A program made the position numbers and the translations under genes. This document shows positions 37,051 to 46,370 of a stretch of 64,000 nucleotides of DNA, piece by piece. Source of the stretch: Mycoplana azooxidifex (GTDB taxonomy: Bacteria > Pseudomonadota > Alphaproteobacteria > Rhizobiales > Rhizobiaceae); the NCBI RefSeq assembly GCF_014196765.1, contig NZ_JACIEE010000009.1, positions 62,001 to 126,000 on the forward strand. The letters are read 5' to 3'. Below the pieces are notes generated by a model, which searched no databases, was not told where the DNA came from, and worked only from the letters and a program-made list of their open reading frames with translations. Within the stretch, counting starts at the first letter, position 1. The number at the start of each line of letters is the position of its first letter.

Positions 37051-38154
37051 TCAGGTGTTGAAGCGGAAGTGGATGACGTCGCCGTCCTGGACGATGTATT
37101 CCTTGCCTTCGTCGCGGCCCTTGCCGGCTTCCTTGGCGCCGACTTCGCCCTTGTAGGCAAGGTAATCGTCATAGGAAATGGTGAAGGCGCGGATGAAGCC
37201 GCGTTCGAAGTCGGTATGGATGACGCCGGCTGCTGCGGGCGCCTTGGTGCCGCGCACGATTGTCCAGGCACGGGTCTCCTTGGGGCCGACGGTGAAATAG
37301 GTGATCAGGTCGAGCAGGTGGTAACCGGCACGGATCAGGCGATCGAGGCCGGCCTCCTCGAGACCGAGCGCGGAAAGAAATTCCTGGGCTTCCTCTTCCG
37401 GCAATTGGGCGACTTCGGATTCGATCGCTGCCGAGATGATCACGCATTCGGCGCCCTGTTCCCTGGCCATGGCGGCGACGGCTGCTGTGTGTTCGTTGCC
37501 GGTCGAGGCGTCGGCCTCGGCGACGTTGCAGACGTAGAGAACGGGGTGCGAGGTCAGGAGGTTGAGACCCTTGAGGGTTTCGATATCTTCCGGCGCCAGC
37601 GTCTTCAGGAGAAGGCGGGCGGGCTTGCCTTCGTTCAGGAGCTTCACCACGGCTTCCATGATCGGCAGTTGCGCGGTGGCTTCCTTGTCCTTGCCGGTGG
37701 CGCGCTTGCGCGTCTGCTCGACGCGGCGCTCCAGGCTTTCCAGGTCCGCGAGCATCAGTTCGGTCTCGATCGTGTCGGCATCGCCGACCGGGTTGATGCG
37801 GCCTTCGACATGGGTGATGTCGTCATCCTCGAAGCAGCGCAGCACGTGCACGACGGCATCGACTTCGCGGATGTTGGCGAGGAACTTGTTGCCGAGGCCT
37901 TCACCCTTGGAGGCACCGCGCACCAGGCCGGCGATGTCGACGAAGGAGATGCGGGTCGGGATGATCTCCTTCGACCCGGCGATGGCGGCGAGCTTCTGCA
38001 TGCGCGGATCGGGGACCGCGACTTCGCCGGTGTTCGGCTCGATCGTGCAGAAGGGATAGTTGGCGGCCTGCGCGGCGGCCGTCTTGGTCAGCGCGTTGAA
38101 GAGGGTGGACTTGCCGACATTCGGCAGCCCGACGATACCGCATTTGAAACCCAT
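37051..38154 (-). CDS. ychF: Obg-family ATPase YchF
   Basis: 367 residues. The P-loop GLPNVGKSTLFNAL is followed by FVDIAGLVRGASKGEGLGNK (G3) and a C-terminal TGS domain ending in DGDVIHFRFNT. Despite the G-protein fold, YchF prefers ATP; it binds ribosomes and modulates oxidative-stress responses in other bacteria. No ribosome binding site is obvious before ATG 38154. The AT-rich region upstream carries inverted repeats shared with the divergent DUF983 gene. Confidence 0.96.
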   Translation of the reverse strand: MGFKCGIVGLPNVGKSTLFNALTKTAAAQAANYPFCTIEPNTGEVAVPDPRMQKLAAIAGSKEIIPTRISFVDIAGLVRGASKGEGLGNKFLANIREVDAVVHVLRCFEDDDITHVEGRINPVGDADTIETELMLADLESLERRVEQTRKRATGKDKEATAQLPIMEAVVKLLNEGKPARLLLKTLAPEDIETLKGLNLLTSHPVLYVCNVAEADASTGNEHTAAVAAMAREQGAECVIISAAIESEVAQLPEEEAQEFLSALGLEEAGLDRLIRAGYHLLDLITYFTVGPKETRAWTIVRGTKAPAAAGVIHTDFERGFIRAFTISYDDYLAYKGEVGAKEAGKGRDEGKEYIVQDGDVIHFRFNT

Positions 38155-38272
38155 GGAAATGGTCCGTCCGTGTCTTAAGGATCCTTGCCCTCGCTATGGG
38201 GGAAGGGCCGGAGGAGGTCAAGTCCGCAGCACCGCGAATACGGGCACGGGGCGCGTCGCGCGATGGCACGAC

Positions 38273-38418
38273 ATCAATACAATCATCCAGTCAATATTGT
38301 TCATGGATCGGTCGTTTCTCTGCGCATCAAGACTGAACCGGCTGCGTCACTCTGCCGTCTCGACAACGCCTGGTGCTGATTGTATTGATATGACTGCATT
38401 CAATGACGATATTGAATG
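38273..38418. repeat. AT-rich inverted repeats between ychF and the DUF983 gene
   Basis: ATCAATACAATCA (38273-38285) and its exact complement TGATTGTATTGAT (38377-38389) flank 91 bases. Next to them lie TCAATATTGTTCAT (38291-38304) and a second perfect palindrome CATTCAAT-GACGAT-ATTGAATG (38397-38418), which ends 8 bases before the ribosome binding site of the DUF983 gene. The AT-rich wording stands out in this GC-rich genome. It may be a set of operator half-sites; no gene is seen inside. Confidence 0.6.
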
Positions 38419-38441
38419 GCTCGTTCGGAAGGATCCGCATC

Positions 38442-38828
38442 ATGGTCGAGGACTATCCACCACTGCCGCCGATGGAGACAGGCATCAGGGGACGCTGTCC
38501 GCGCTGCGGCCAGGGACATCTGTTCGACGGCTTCCTGACGCTGAAGCCGAAGTGCGAGGCTTGCGGGCTCGACTATTCCTTTGCCGATCCTGCCGACGGT
38601 CCGGCCTTCTTCGTGATCTGTTTCGCCTGCGTGCCCAGCGTCCTGCTCGCGGTCTGGCTGGAGGTCACCTTCAGCGCTTCGTTCTGGACGCAGCTCTTCG
38701 TGACGGGACCGTTTCTCCTTGCCACCTGCATCCCGCCGCTCAGGCCGTTGAAGGGGTGGCTGGTGGCCAGCCAGTATTTCTACAAGGCCGAGGAAGGAAA
38801 GGTCGTCCGCACCCAGCAGCAGGGGTGA
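38442..38828 (+). CDS. DUF983 membrane protein
   Basis: 128 residues. Two zinc-ribbon-like CxxC pairs, GRCPRCGQG and KCEACGLDY, are followed by two membrane segments (about 60-82 and 86-108: AFFVICFACVPSVLLAVWLE, FVTGPFLLATCIPPL), the typical DUF983 architecture. The family is widespread in alphaproteobacteria, often near haem-copper oxidase genes, but of unknown function. GGAAGG lies 9 bases before ATG 38442; the upstream in-frame ATG would fall inside the palindrome. Confidence 0.88.
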   Translation: MVEDYPPLPPMETGIRGRCPRCGQGHLFDGFLTLKPKCEACGLDYSFADPADGPAFFVICFACVPSVLLAVWLEVTFSASFWTQLFVTGPFLLATCIPPLRPLKGWLVASQYFYKAEEGKVVRTQQQG

Positions 38829-38979
38829 CGGCGCGGCTGCGGCGTGCGACCGGCGCTGCCGGAAGGTTCTCTTCGGATCGGAATCCGCCCTTGCCCTTGC
38901 GACGCCGCGGATGGCGTTGCACAATGGCGGGGCAATAGCCGCGAAGGCTGCCCCGATCCTTTAGGAGACGTCCCTTCCG

Positions 38980-39291
38980 ATGAGCAGCAAGGACACGGCG
39001 GTCAGGCCGAAGACCGCCACCAAGCCGAAGCTGGAGCGTCCGAAGCTCTACAAGGTGATCCTCGTCAACGACGACTACACGCCGCGCGAGTTCGTCACGC
39101 TCGTGCTGCGCGCCGTCTTCCGCATGGGCGAGGAGGCGGGCTACCGGGTGATGATGACGGCGCACAAGCTCGGGACCTGCGTGGTCGTGGTCTGCGCCCG
39201 CGACATCGCCGAGACCAAGGCGACCGAGGCGACGGATCTCGCCAAGGAGGCCGGCTTTCCGCTGATGTTCCGGACCGAGCCGGAAGAGTAG
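38980..39291 (+). CDS. clpS: ATP-dependent Clp protease adaptor ClpS (ClpS2 type)
   Basis: 103 residues. The ClpS core is present: LYKVILVNDDYTPREFVTLV, the histidine in MMTAHKLGT, and the ClpA-contact region ETKATEATDLAKEAGFPL. ClpS recognises N-degron proteins and hands them to ClpAP. The core differs from canonical ClpS (VHxxGxxxxGxY is replaced by AHKLGTCVVVVCARD), as in the second ClpS paralog of rhizobia. AGGAG precedes ATG 38980. The main clpS-clpA operon is not in the window. Confidence 0.92.
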   Translation: MSSKDTAVRPKTATKPKLERPKLYKVILVNDDYTPREFVTLVLRAVFRMGEEAGYRVMMTAHKLGTCVVVVCARDIAETKATEATDLAKEAGFPLMFRTEPEE

Positions 39292-39333
39292 GCGGGCAAG
39301 GTTGCTCGGGCGACCGCCTGCCGCGCCGGGGGC

Positions 39334-40050
39334 TCACTCGCCCTTGTTGCCGAGCAGTTTCTTCAGCATATCCGCCATCGGGCCTGATGTCGGCAGAACC
39401 TTGGGCTGGTTGTGGTTGCGCGCCGGGCGGATGTGGGACTGGCCGGCCGGTTTCCTGGGCGCAGCGCCCTTCTCCTCCGGCGTGCCGCCTATGGCGAGCG
39501 CCAGCTTGTTCATCAGTTGCGAATCCTCGGCCCGCACGAGCATGTCGGCATTGATCGCCAGTTCGTGGAGAAGGGGATCGAGCCAGGCATGGTCGGCCTT
39601 GGCGAAATCGCCGAGCACATGGTTGTGCACCAGCTCCTTGATGCCCGGATGGCCGATGCCGAGCCGCAGACGGCGATAGTCGCGGCCGCAATGGGCGTCG
39701 AGCGACTTCACGCCGTTGTGGCCGCCGTGGCCGCCGCCGGCCTTGATGCGCGCCTTGCCGGGCGCAAGGTCGAGCTCGTCATAGATCGCGACGATGTCCT
39801 TCGGGGCGAGCTTGTAGAAGCGCATCGCCTCGCCGACGGCTTCGCCGGAAAGATTCATGAACGTCTGCGGCTTGATGAGCAGCACCTTCTCGCCGGCAAG
39901 CTCGCCCTCGGCGATCTCGCCCTTGAACTTCCTGGACCACGGCGAGAACGGGTTCTTGCGGTGAATGGCGTCCACGGCCATGAAGCCGATGTTGTGCCGG
40001 TTGCCGGCATATTTGGGGCCAGGGTTGCCAAGGCCTGCGATGATCAGCAT
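39334..40050 (-). CDS. pth: Peptidyl-tRNA hydrolase
   Basis: 238 residues. Catalytic residues are Asn9 and His19 in [18 protein letters not shown] and Asp91 in [11 protein letters not shown]. The enzyme frees tRNA from prematurely released peptidyl-tRNA. Beyond the usual end near residue 190 there is a basic, proline-rich tail of about 45 residues ([20 protein letters not shown]) as seen in rhizobial Pth. Start at ATG 40050 gives the standard N-terminus. In relatives, rplY, pth and ychF are close neighbours; here they are separated by extra genes. Confidence 0.96.
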   Translation of the reverse strand: MLIIAGLGNPGPKYAGNRHNIGFMAVDAIHRKNPFSPWSRKFKGEIAEGELAGEKVLLIKPQTFMNLSGEAVGEAMRFYKLAPKDIVAIYDELDLAPGKARIKAGGGHGGHNGVKSLDAHCGRDYRRLRLGIGHPGIKELVHNHVLGDFAKADHAWLDPLLHELAINADMLVRAEDSQLMNKLALAIGGTPEEKGAAPRKPAGQSHIRPARNHNQPKVLPTSGPMADMLKKLLGNKGE

Positions 40051-40168
40051 GGGACGCGCTCGCGTAGTGTCGAAAAGACCGTCTCTCTGCCGCTGTCCCA
40101 CCGCCAATTGCGGGCGATGTCAACCGATTTCTGAGGACACGGCGATCCCGCACATGGCGCGGGCCGAT

Positions 40169-40924
40169 CTATCGCTGTGCCGTGCGCGTGTTGGGAGGCA
40201 GGCCGTAGCGGGCGAAGATCGCATCCTGGTCGCCACTGGTGACGAGGGCGTCGAGCGCCCGCTGCAGGGCATCGATCGTCTCCCGGGGTACGGTCCTGTT
40301 GCAGGCGATGCCGTAGACCTGCCCCTCCATGAGCATGGCCCGCTCGATCGGTTCGCCTTCGGCGATCAGCGCGTCGTAGGTCTTCACGGAGGTCGGCATC
40401 AGGTCGATCCGGCCGCTCTTGAGCTTGCCGAGCGTGATCGCCATGTCGGTGGCGAGGTCGATGTCGGTGAAGCCCAGTTGCTTCAGGACATCGTAGCCGA
40501 TGTCGCCGCGCTGCGAGCCGACCCTGAACGCGCGGGCCTCTTCGAGCGTGGTCGCGACGATCGGGCTGTCCTTGCGCTTGATCATGACCATCTGGTCGCG
40601 GAGCAGGGGCTCGACCCAGCTGAACTTTTCGTGCCGATCGGGGGTATGGCCGGTGGTGAAGACGCAGTGGCGGGCCTCCCGTTCGGCCAGCATCAGGGCG
40701 CGCGCCCAGGGCATGATCTCCATGCGGTAGGAGACGCCGGCCGCTTCGGCAATCTTGCGGACCTGTTCTACGGCGATGCCCCGGATGCTACCGCCCTCGG
40801 AATAGTTGAAGGGGGCATATTCCTCCGTCACGAAGGTGATGTCGGCGGCAAGGCCAGGGCGGACGAGACTTGCGCCCACGGCCAGGAGGGCAAGGGCGGC
40901 AAGGACGATCTTCGTCGGCATCAT
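40169..40924 (-). CDS. Periplasmic solute-binding protein (SBP_bac_3-like)
   Basis: 251 residues with a signal peptide (KIVLAALALLAVGASLVRPG, cut near LAA-DITF) and a family 3-type binding fold (TEEYAPFNYSEGGSIRGIAV, RDQMVMIKRKDSPI). Such proteins usually deliver amino acids to an ABC importer, but no permease or ATPase gene is near. Instead the ATG at 40924 lies 14 bases after the stop of a GGDEF/EAL receptor gene, with GAGAGGG in between, so the two are co-transcribed. It may therefore act as a sensor subunit rather than a transporter part (inference). Confidence 0.85.
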   Translation of the reverse strand: MMPTKIVLAALALLAVGASLVRPGLAADITFVTEEYAPFNYSEGGSIRGIAVEQVRKIAEAAGVSYRMEIMPWARALMLAEREARHCVFTTGHTPDRHEKFSWVEPLLRDQMVMIKRKDSPIVATTLEEARAFRVGSQRGDIGYDVLKQLGFTDIDLATDMAITLGKLKSGRIDLMPTSVKTYDALIAEGEPIERAMLMEGQVYGIACNRTVPRETIDALQRALDALVTSGDQDAIFARYGLPPNTRTAQR

Positions 40925-40938
40925 TCTCGCAAACCCTC

Positions 40939-43341
40939 TCAGAGCTGTCCGGCCATGGCGGTGCGTTCATGACTCGGCTGTCGGGCGGCGAGGTGCGGGA
41001 GCCTCGCCATCAGGCTGGAAAGGGGGAGCGGCTCGCTGAAGAGATAGCCCTGGCCGAAATCCAGACCGATCTCGGTCAGCATCTGCAACTGGTGCTCGGT
41101 CTCGATGCCCTCGGCGACGACGATGCATCCCATCTGGTGCGAGATCATCGTGATGCCTTCGATCAGCGTGCGGCTCTTGCGGGTGATTTCCGCCTCCTGC
41201 GTGCCGATGGATCGGACGAAGGACTGGTCCACCTTCACGATGTCGACCGGGAAACGGTTGAGATAGCTGAGCGAGGAGTAGCCGGTCCCGAAGTCGTCGA
41301 GGGCGATCCGGCAACCGAGTTCGCCGAGCGCGTCCAGCACGTGGCGAACCGCGGGATTGTCGAGCATCAGCACGGCCTCGGTGATCTCCACGACGATCCG
41401 CGAGGCGGTGACGCCGTGTTCGAGCAGGATGGCGGCGAGCCGGCTCGGCAGGGCGGCGTCGAATTGCAGCGGCGAGAAGTTGACGGCGAGGTAGCAATCT
41501 CCCATGCCGCTGACCTGCGAAACCGCCGAAAGGCCACGGATCGCCTTTTCAAAGATCACGTCGCCGACCTTGCCGATCGCCCCGTTCTCTTCCGCCACGC
41601 CGACGATTTCGTCGGGGACGAGCACGCCCTTTTCCGGATGACGCAGGCGCATCAGCGCCTCGAAGCCGGCGATGCGGCCGGTGCCGAGTTCGACGATCGG
41701 CTGCAGGTAAGCCTCGAACCAGTCCTCGCGCAGCGCCTGCTCGATGCACTGCTCGATCTCGAGGCGCTTGCGGGCGATGTCGACGATCTCGTCGTCGAAC
41801 AGCCGCGTGCCGTTCTTGCCGTTGCGCTTGCGGGCATACATCGCCATGTCGGACTTCTGCAGGAGATCGCCGGCGCTTGCGGCATGATCCGGGTAGACGG
41901 CGACGCCGATGCTGGCGCTGACGTTGAGCCGGCTGCCGTTGATCACCACCGGTTCCTTGAGGGCGCCGCACAGCCGCTCGCCGATGTCCATCGCCACCTG
42001 GACGGCATCCGCCGAGATGAGCAGGATCGCGAACTCGTCTCCGCCCAGCCGGGCGATCATGTCGTTGAAGCGCAACTGGTTGCGCAGGCGGACCGCGACC
42101 TCGCACAGGACCTGGTCGCCCACGGCATGGCCGAGATTGTCGTTGATCCACTTGAACCGGTCGAGATCCAGGAACAGGCAGGCAAGCTGCTGTTCCTCTT
42201 CCTCGGCCTTGGCGATGAGTTCGCCCAGCACCGATTCGAAGCCCTGGCGGTTGAGAAGCCCGGTCAGGTGGTCGGTGATGGCCTGTCGGTGGTTGCGGTT
42301 TTCCGCCTCCTTCAGGCCGGAGACGTCGGTCATCACCGAAAGCGTCGGCCCGCGCTGCCCGCTGCCTGCCTCCATGCCCGCCTCGAGGACCAGCACGTCC
42401 ATCACCGATGCATCGGCCCGGTGGAAGCGGACAGTCACTTCGCAGGCTCCCTCGCCGTTGATGCCCTTCTCGTGGCGGTCACGGTAGATCAGGTGGTCGG
42501 CGGCATCGACGAATTCCGTAAACCCCCTGCCGATCACGGCCTCGCGGCTGTAGCCGGTGGCGACCAGCCAGTAGTCGCTGACGGCGGCGATGCAGTTGTC
42601 CGCATCGATCGTGAACAGCATGGCGGGGGTTCCGTTGTAGATCTCGGTGGTGCGGGCATGGGCCAGCTTCAGCTCGTTTTCCTCGCGCTCCAGCCGGCTC
42701 TGCATTTCGTTGAAGTTGCGGGCGAGGTATCCCATCTCGTCGTTCGACGTCCAGTCGACCTGGTGGCGCGAGCCGAGACGCCGGGTCGCCTCGATGGCGG
42801 CCGTCAGCCGCATCAGCGGCCGGATGATCGTGACGCGGTTGCCGATGATCGCGGCGACGAAGAGCGTGCCCACGGCGAAGAGAAAGATGAGGAATACGGC
42901 GGTCTCGTCCCTGGTGAAGCGCGAGAGCGGGCCGGCCTCGGCGACCCAGATCTCGGCGCTTCCGACCTTGCGCGTACCCTCGCGGGCCTCGTAGAGGATG
43001 TCGGAGACGACCGTCGACTGCACCGTGTCCCGATCCGGCGGGGACGGGGGCATCTGGATGTCGATCGTGCCGGAGGTATCGCGGACTCGGACATAGATCA
43101 CGTTGGCACCGGCCTGCAAGGCGGCCACGATCGTCCCGGTGCTGTCCGCATCCAGGTCCCAGAGTGGCTTGCCCAGCGCCTGCACGTTCGCCTGGAGGAG
43201 GATCTCTGCGTCGTGCAGCCGTTCGCGGGTGACGCGCTCGGACGAGAGGGCGAGGAAGAGGGCAAAGAGCGGGGCGACGAAAAGCAGGAAGGCGCCGAAG
43301 ACGATCGCGACGAAGCGGCTTTCGACAGAATGGATCTTCAT
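40939..43341 (-). CDS. Membrane-bound GGDEF/EAL cyclic-di-GMP protein
   Basis: 800 residues: membrane helix 1 (about 11-33), a periplasmic domain to about 146, helix 2 (about 148-170), HAMP (170-222), PAS (about 230-340), GGDEF (350-510) and EAL (about 520-780). The cyclase loop is intact (LGGDEF, 432-437), with the product-inhibition site RFND at 424-427. The phosphodiesterase domain keeps EALMRLRHP and DDFGTGYSSLSYL. Both activities are thus possible, with balance set by an external signal. AAGGGGGA precedes ATG 43341. A solute-binding protein is encoded 14 bases downstream. Confidence 0.94.
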   Translation of the reverse strand: MKIHSVESRFVAIVFGAFLLFVAPLFALFLALSSERVTRERLHDAEILLQANVQALGKPLWDLDADSTGTIVAALQAGANVIYVRVRDTSGTIDIQMPPSPPDRDTVQSTVVSDILYEAREGTRKVGSAEIWVAEAGPLSRFTRDETAVFLIFLFAVGTLFVAAIIGNRVTIIRPLMRLTAAIEATRRLGSRHQVDWTSNDEMGYLARNFNEMQSRLEREENELKLAHARTTEIYNGTPAMLFTIDADNCIAAVSDYWLVATGYSREAVIGRGFTEFVDAADHLIYRDRHEKGINGEGACEVTVRFHRADASVMDVLVLEAGMEAGSGQRGPTLSVMTDVSGLKEAENRNHRQAITDHLTGLLNRQGFESVLGELIAKAEEEEQQLACLFLDLDRFKWINDNLGHAVGDQVLCEVAVRLRNQLRFNDMIARLGGDEFAILLISADAVQVAMDIGERLCGALKEPVVINGSRLNVSASIGVAVYPDHAASAGDLLQKSDMAMYARKRNGKNGTRLFDDEIVDIARKRLEIEQCIEQALREDWFEAYLQPIVELGTGRIAGFEALMRLRHPEKGVLVPDEIVGVAEENGAIGKVGDVIFEKAIRGLSAVSQVSGMGDCYLAVNFSPLQFDAALPSRLAAILLEHGVTASRIVVEITEAVLMLDNPAVRHVLDALGELGCRIALDDFGTGYSSLSYLNRFPVDIVKVDQSFVRSIGTQEAEITRKSRTLIEGITMISHQMGCIVVAEGIETEHQLQMLTEIGLDFGQGYLFSEPLPLSSLMARLPHLAARQPSHERTAMAGQL

Positions 43342-43462
43342 GCCATCCCCCTTGCAGTGCCGGCACCAGTCGCCAGCATGTCTTTTTCTCGTTTGGTCTC
43401 AAACCCGCCTGTGAGTATTTCTTGAATTTCTTAAATGTTATTGAAGTCAACGCTTTCGGGCA

Positions 43463-43497
43463 CAAGAAAACCCGCCTCCGTTTCCGAAGGCGGGTTT
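43463..43497 (-). terminator. Terminator of rplY
   Basis: On the minus strand AAACCCGCCTTCG / CGGAGGCGGGTTT forms a long stem with loop GAAA, followed by TCTTG; T-rich on both sides, so it could work in both directions. It lies 29 bases beyond the rplY stop. Confidence 0.88.
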
Positions 43498-43525
43498 CGA
43501 TCGAACGAACCGACTTGGAAGAAGC

Positions 43526-44137
43526 TTATTCTTCGCTTGCTTCGGCTTCGGCTTCCTCTCCCTTCGCGGCAGCGGTGCCGACGATGGTTGCGACGGTGAA
43601 GTCGCGGTCGGAGATGACCGGGCTGATGCCCTTCGGCAGCTTGGTGTGCGAAATGTGGATGCTGTCGCCGATCTTCAAACCATTAAGGTCGAAGGTGATG
43701 GCTTCCGGAATGTCGTTGGCCGGGCAGTGCAGCTCGACTTCGTGGCGAACGATGTTCAGCATGCCGCCCTGCTTGATGCCGGGGGACTTCTCTTCGTTGA
43801 CGAAGTGAACCGGAACCTGGACGGTGACGCGGCTGTCGGCGGAGACGCGCAGGAAGTCGACGTGCAGGGTGAAGTCGCGGACCGGGTCGAGCTGGTAGTC
43901 CTTCGGCAGGACCGAGATCTTCTCGCCGTTGACGTCGATCGTGGCAACCGTCGTCATGAAGCCGCCGGCGTGGATGCGCTGGGTGACGTCCTTGGTCGAC
44001 AGGGCGATCGAAATGGGGGCCTTCTTGTCACCATAGATGACAGCCGGGATAAGACCGTTGCGGCGAAGTTCGCGGGAGGACCCCTTACCAACCCGTTCGC
44101 GCGTCTCGGCCTTGAGCTCGTAGGATGCGTGGCTCAT
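43526..44137 (-). CDS. rplY: 50S ribosomal protein L25/general stress protein Ctc
   Basis: 203 residues: an N-terminal 5S-rRNA-binding L25 domain ([40 protein letters not shown]) and a C-terminal TL5-type beta domain, ending in an acidic tail ([12 protein letters not shown]). It belongs to the long Ctc form. A strong terminator separates it from the GGDEF/EAL gene, so it is not co-transcribed with pth. Confidence 0.96.
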   Translation of the reverse strand: MSHASYELKAETRERVGKGSSRELRRNGLIPAVIYGDKKAPISIALSTKDVTQRIHAGGFMTTVATIDVNGEKISVLPKDYQLDPVRDFTLHVDFLRVSADSRVTVQVPVHFVNEEKSPGIKQGGMLNIVRHEVELHCPANDIPEAITFDLNGLKIGDSIHISHTKLPKGISPVISDRDFTVATIVGTAAAKGEEAEAEASEE

Positions 44138-44320
44138 AGCATGGACCTTTCAAGTGTTACTGGAGAGCTTCGCCGGGCGTGGCACAGGCCGCGACCGTCC
44201 GAAACTTGAGGATTTCGTGAAAGCCTCATCCGCGTTTGCCTCCAAGGGTGTCTGCGCGGACGCCGGTCGCATAGCCGAGAACGCCCAAAAATGCAAGAGC
44301 GGGCCGGAATATCCGGAAAC

Positions 44321-45514
44321 TCAGGCCTTCCTGGACCGGCGCTTGGCGGCGAGGCGGCCGAGGCCCATCATCAGGCCGCCGGCGACGAGCCCCCAGAAGG
44401 CGCCGGAGATGCCGCCGAAACTGACCCCCGAGGCCGTGGTCAGGAAGGTCAGCGCCGCCGCTTCACGCGTGTCCGTTTCCCTGAAGGCGTTCATGGCGGA
44501 CCCGGCGAAGGCGCTGATCAGGGCTAGGCCCGCGACTGCCTGGATGAGGACCGGTGGGGCCAGGGTGACGAAGGCGGTGACGGCACCTGCCAGGAGGCCG
44601 AAGATCACGTAGACCACGCCAGCGACGATCGCCGCCCAGTAGCGGCGGCGCGGATCCGGATGGGCATCCTCGCCGGCGCACATCGCAGCCGTGATGGCGG
44701 CGAGATTGACCGCGTGACCGCCGAACGGCGCGCTGAGCAGCGAGAACAGGCCGGTCGTGGCAAACAGCGGTCCGGGGTTCGGCTCGTAGTAGTTCACCTT
44801 GAGGACCGCGATGCCGGGAATGTTCTGCGAGGCCATCGTGACGATGAACAGCGGCAGGGCGATGCTGACGACGCCGGCGAGATTGAAGACCGGTTCGACG
44901 ATCTCCAGCGGCGGCAGGAATTGGCCGGCGATAGCCGAAAGCGCGCCTTGCGGGATGTCGATGCCGAAGGCAAGCACCAGCGCGAAGGCGCAGAGTGCTG
45001 CCGGAACGGCAAAGAGCCGGTTGATGGCGCCGACGATCCCCCAGGCGCCGACGATTGCGAGGCCCAGTACCGGGTCGAAGGCGATCGCCTTGACCGGGGC
45101 GAAGCAGAGACCGATCAGCACGCCGGCAAGCATGGCGTTTGCCAGCGTGGCGGGAATGGCGGCGACCATGCGCCCCAGCGGCTTCCAGAGCCCGGCGAGC
45201 ACGATCAGCGCAGCACAGATCAAAAACCCGCCAACGGCTGCGCCGAAGCCGCCTTCGACGGTGCCGGAACTTGCGAGCAGCGCAGCACCGGGCGTCGACC
45301 AGGCGATCGAAACCGGAAGCCGCGTCCATGCGCTGAGCACGATTGCGCACAGTCCCATCGATACGGACAGGGCCATCAGCCCCGAGGCCGCCTGCGCTTC
45401 GCTGGCGCCCACGCCGGTCAGGCCGTGCAGCACCACGGCAAAGGAGCTGGCAAAACCGACAAAGGCGGTGAGCAGGCCCATGAAGAGCGCTTGTAGGGAG
45501 AAGTCGCGGAGCAT
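44321..45514 (-). CDS. benE: BenE-family benzoate:H+ symporter
   Basis: 397 residues with about twelve membrane helices. Family segments are visible: GFASSFAVVLHGLTGVGAS near the N-terminus, IAWSTPGAALLASSG, and MASQNIPGIAVLKVNYYEPN. BenE proteins import benzoate or related aromatic acids with protons. No benzoate degradation gene is near, so the substrate is open. No clear ribosome binding site precedes the ATG at 45514. It lies at the edge of the accessory stretch between rplY and prs. Confidence 0.9.
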   Translation of the reverse strand: MLRDFSLQALFMGLLTAFVGFASSFAVVLHGLTGVGASEAQAASGLMALSVSMGLCAIVLSAWTRLPVSIAWSTPGAALLASSGTVEGGFGAAVGGFLICAALIVLAGLWKPLGRMVAAIPATLANAMLAGVLIGLCFAPVKAIAFDPVLGLAIVGAWGIVGAINRLFAVPAALCAFALVLAFGIDIPQGALSAIAGQFLPPLEIVEPVFNLAGVVSIALPLFIVTMASQNIPGIAVLKVNYYEPNPGPLFATTGLFSLLSAPFGGHAVNLAAITAAMCAGEDAHPDPRRRYWAAIVAGVVYVIFGLLAGAVTAFVTLAPPVLIQAVAGLALISAFAGSAMNAFRETDTREAAALTFLTTASGVSFGGISGAFWGLVAGGLMMGLGRLAAKRRSRKA

Positions 45515-45679
45515 GTGGAACTATGACGAGGGTTGGCGGATGGACGTTCGTTAGCACAACTTGCGGAGGATGCGAATGGCCCGCCGGCTCGACGCCCATG
45601 CTTGCTTTGCCGCGCCGGCGGGAGATGGATTACGCCCGCGCGCCGCCCATCGTGCCACGCAAGGGGTAGCGCAGGATGG

Positions 45680-46267
45680 TCAGCGGCGGCATTCTCCAGG
45701 GCGCACGACGCGAAAGCCGTCGTTGCCGGCCGAGCAGGCGTTCGGGAACGTGCGCATCCTGCCGTCCCGTTCGGCGCAGACGGGAGCATATTCCATCGTG
45801 CACATGCGCTCCGGTTCGCGATCGGGGCGCTCGGGTCTGCCGGGACGATCGGGACGGGGAGGCGGCTGCCGACGGCATTCGCCGCGGGCGACGATGCGGA
45901 AGCCGTCGCTTCGCGCCTCGCAGGCGTTGGAGAAGGTCTGCCGGCGTCCGCCGCGTTCGCCGCAGACCGGGGCGTATTCGCGCGTGCAGGCGCGGACGTC
46001 GGGTTCACTGCGGCATTGCCCGCGATGGGCGATATCGAAGCCGCGGCTGCGGGCCTCGCAGGCATTGGGGAAGGTCTGGCGGCGCGCGCCCCGCTCACCG
46101 CAGACCGGTGCATACTCCATGGTGCAAGCGGCCGGCGGCCGCGGCGACGGTCCGCCGCCATGGCCGGGAGATGTCTCGACCGTGCAGGCGGCGAGGAGCG
46201 GAAGAAGGCTTAAGGAGATGCAAAGACGACGCGCGTACCTGGTGATGAAACCTGCATTGTCGGGCAT
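45680..46267 (-). CDS. Lipoprotein with three Kazal-type inhibitor domains
   Basis: 195 residues. A basic N-terminus and hydrophobic core end in the lipobox LLAAC (Cys28), so the protein should be lipid-anchored. Three repeats follow, each with the order C-x7-C-x13-C-x14-C and the wording EYAPVCGERG...TF.NACEA...GFxI...GxC: Cys48/56/70/85, Cys94/102/116/131 and Cys156/164/178/193. This is the Kazal serine-protease-inhibitor pattern with four instead of six cysteines per unit. A proline-arginine linker (QPPPRPDRPGRPERPDREPE) separates repeats 2 and 3. GGGAGG precedes ATG 46267. Role as an inhibitor of foreign proteases is inferred from the fold only. Confidence 0.85.
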   Translation of the reverse strand: MPDNAGFITRYARRLCISLSLLPLLAACTVETSPGHGGGPSPRPPAACTMEYAPVCGERGARRQTFPNACEARSRGFDIAHRGQCRSEPDVRACTREYAPVCGERGGRRQTFSNACEARSDGFRIVARGECRRQPPPRPDRPGRPERPDREPERMCTMEYAPVCAERDGRMRTFPNACSAGNDGFRVVRPGECRR

Positions 46268-46370
46268 GCGCGACCTCCCAAAGTCCCAAAGTGCCGGCTA
46301 ATAATATACTCGACGCCGATGCCCTCCCATGTTACCGGCAGCGGCAAGAGGCATTCAAGACGGTTTTGCG

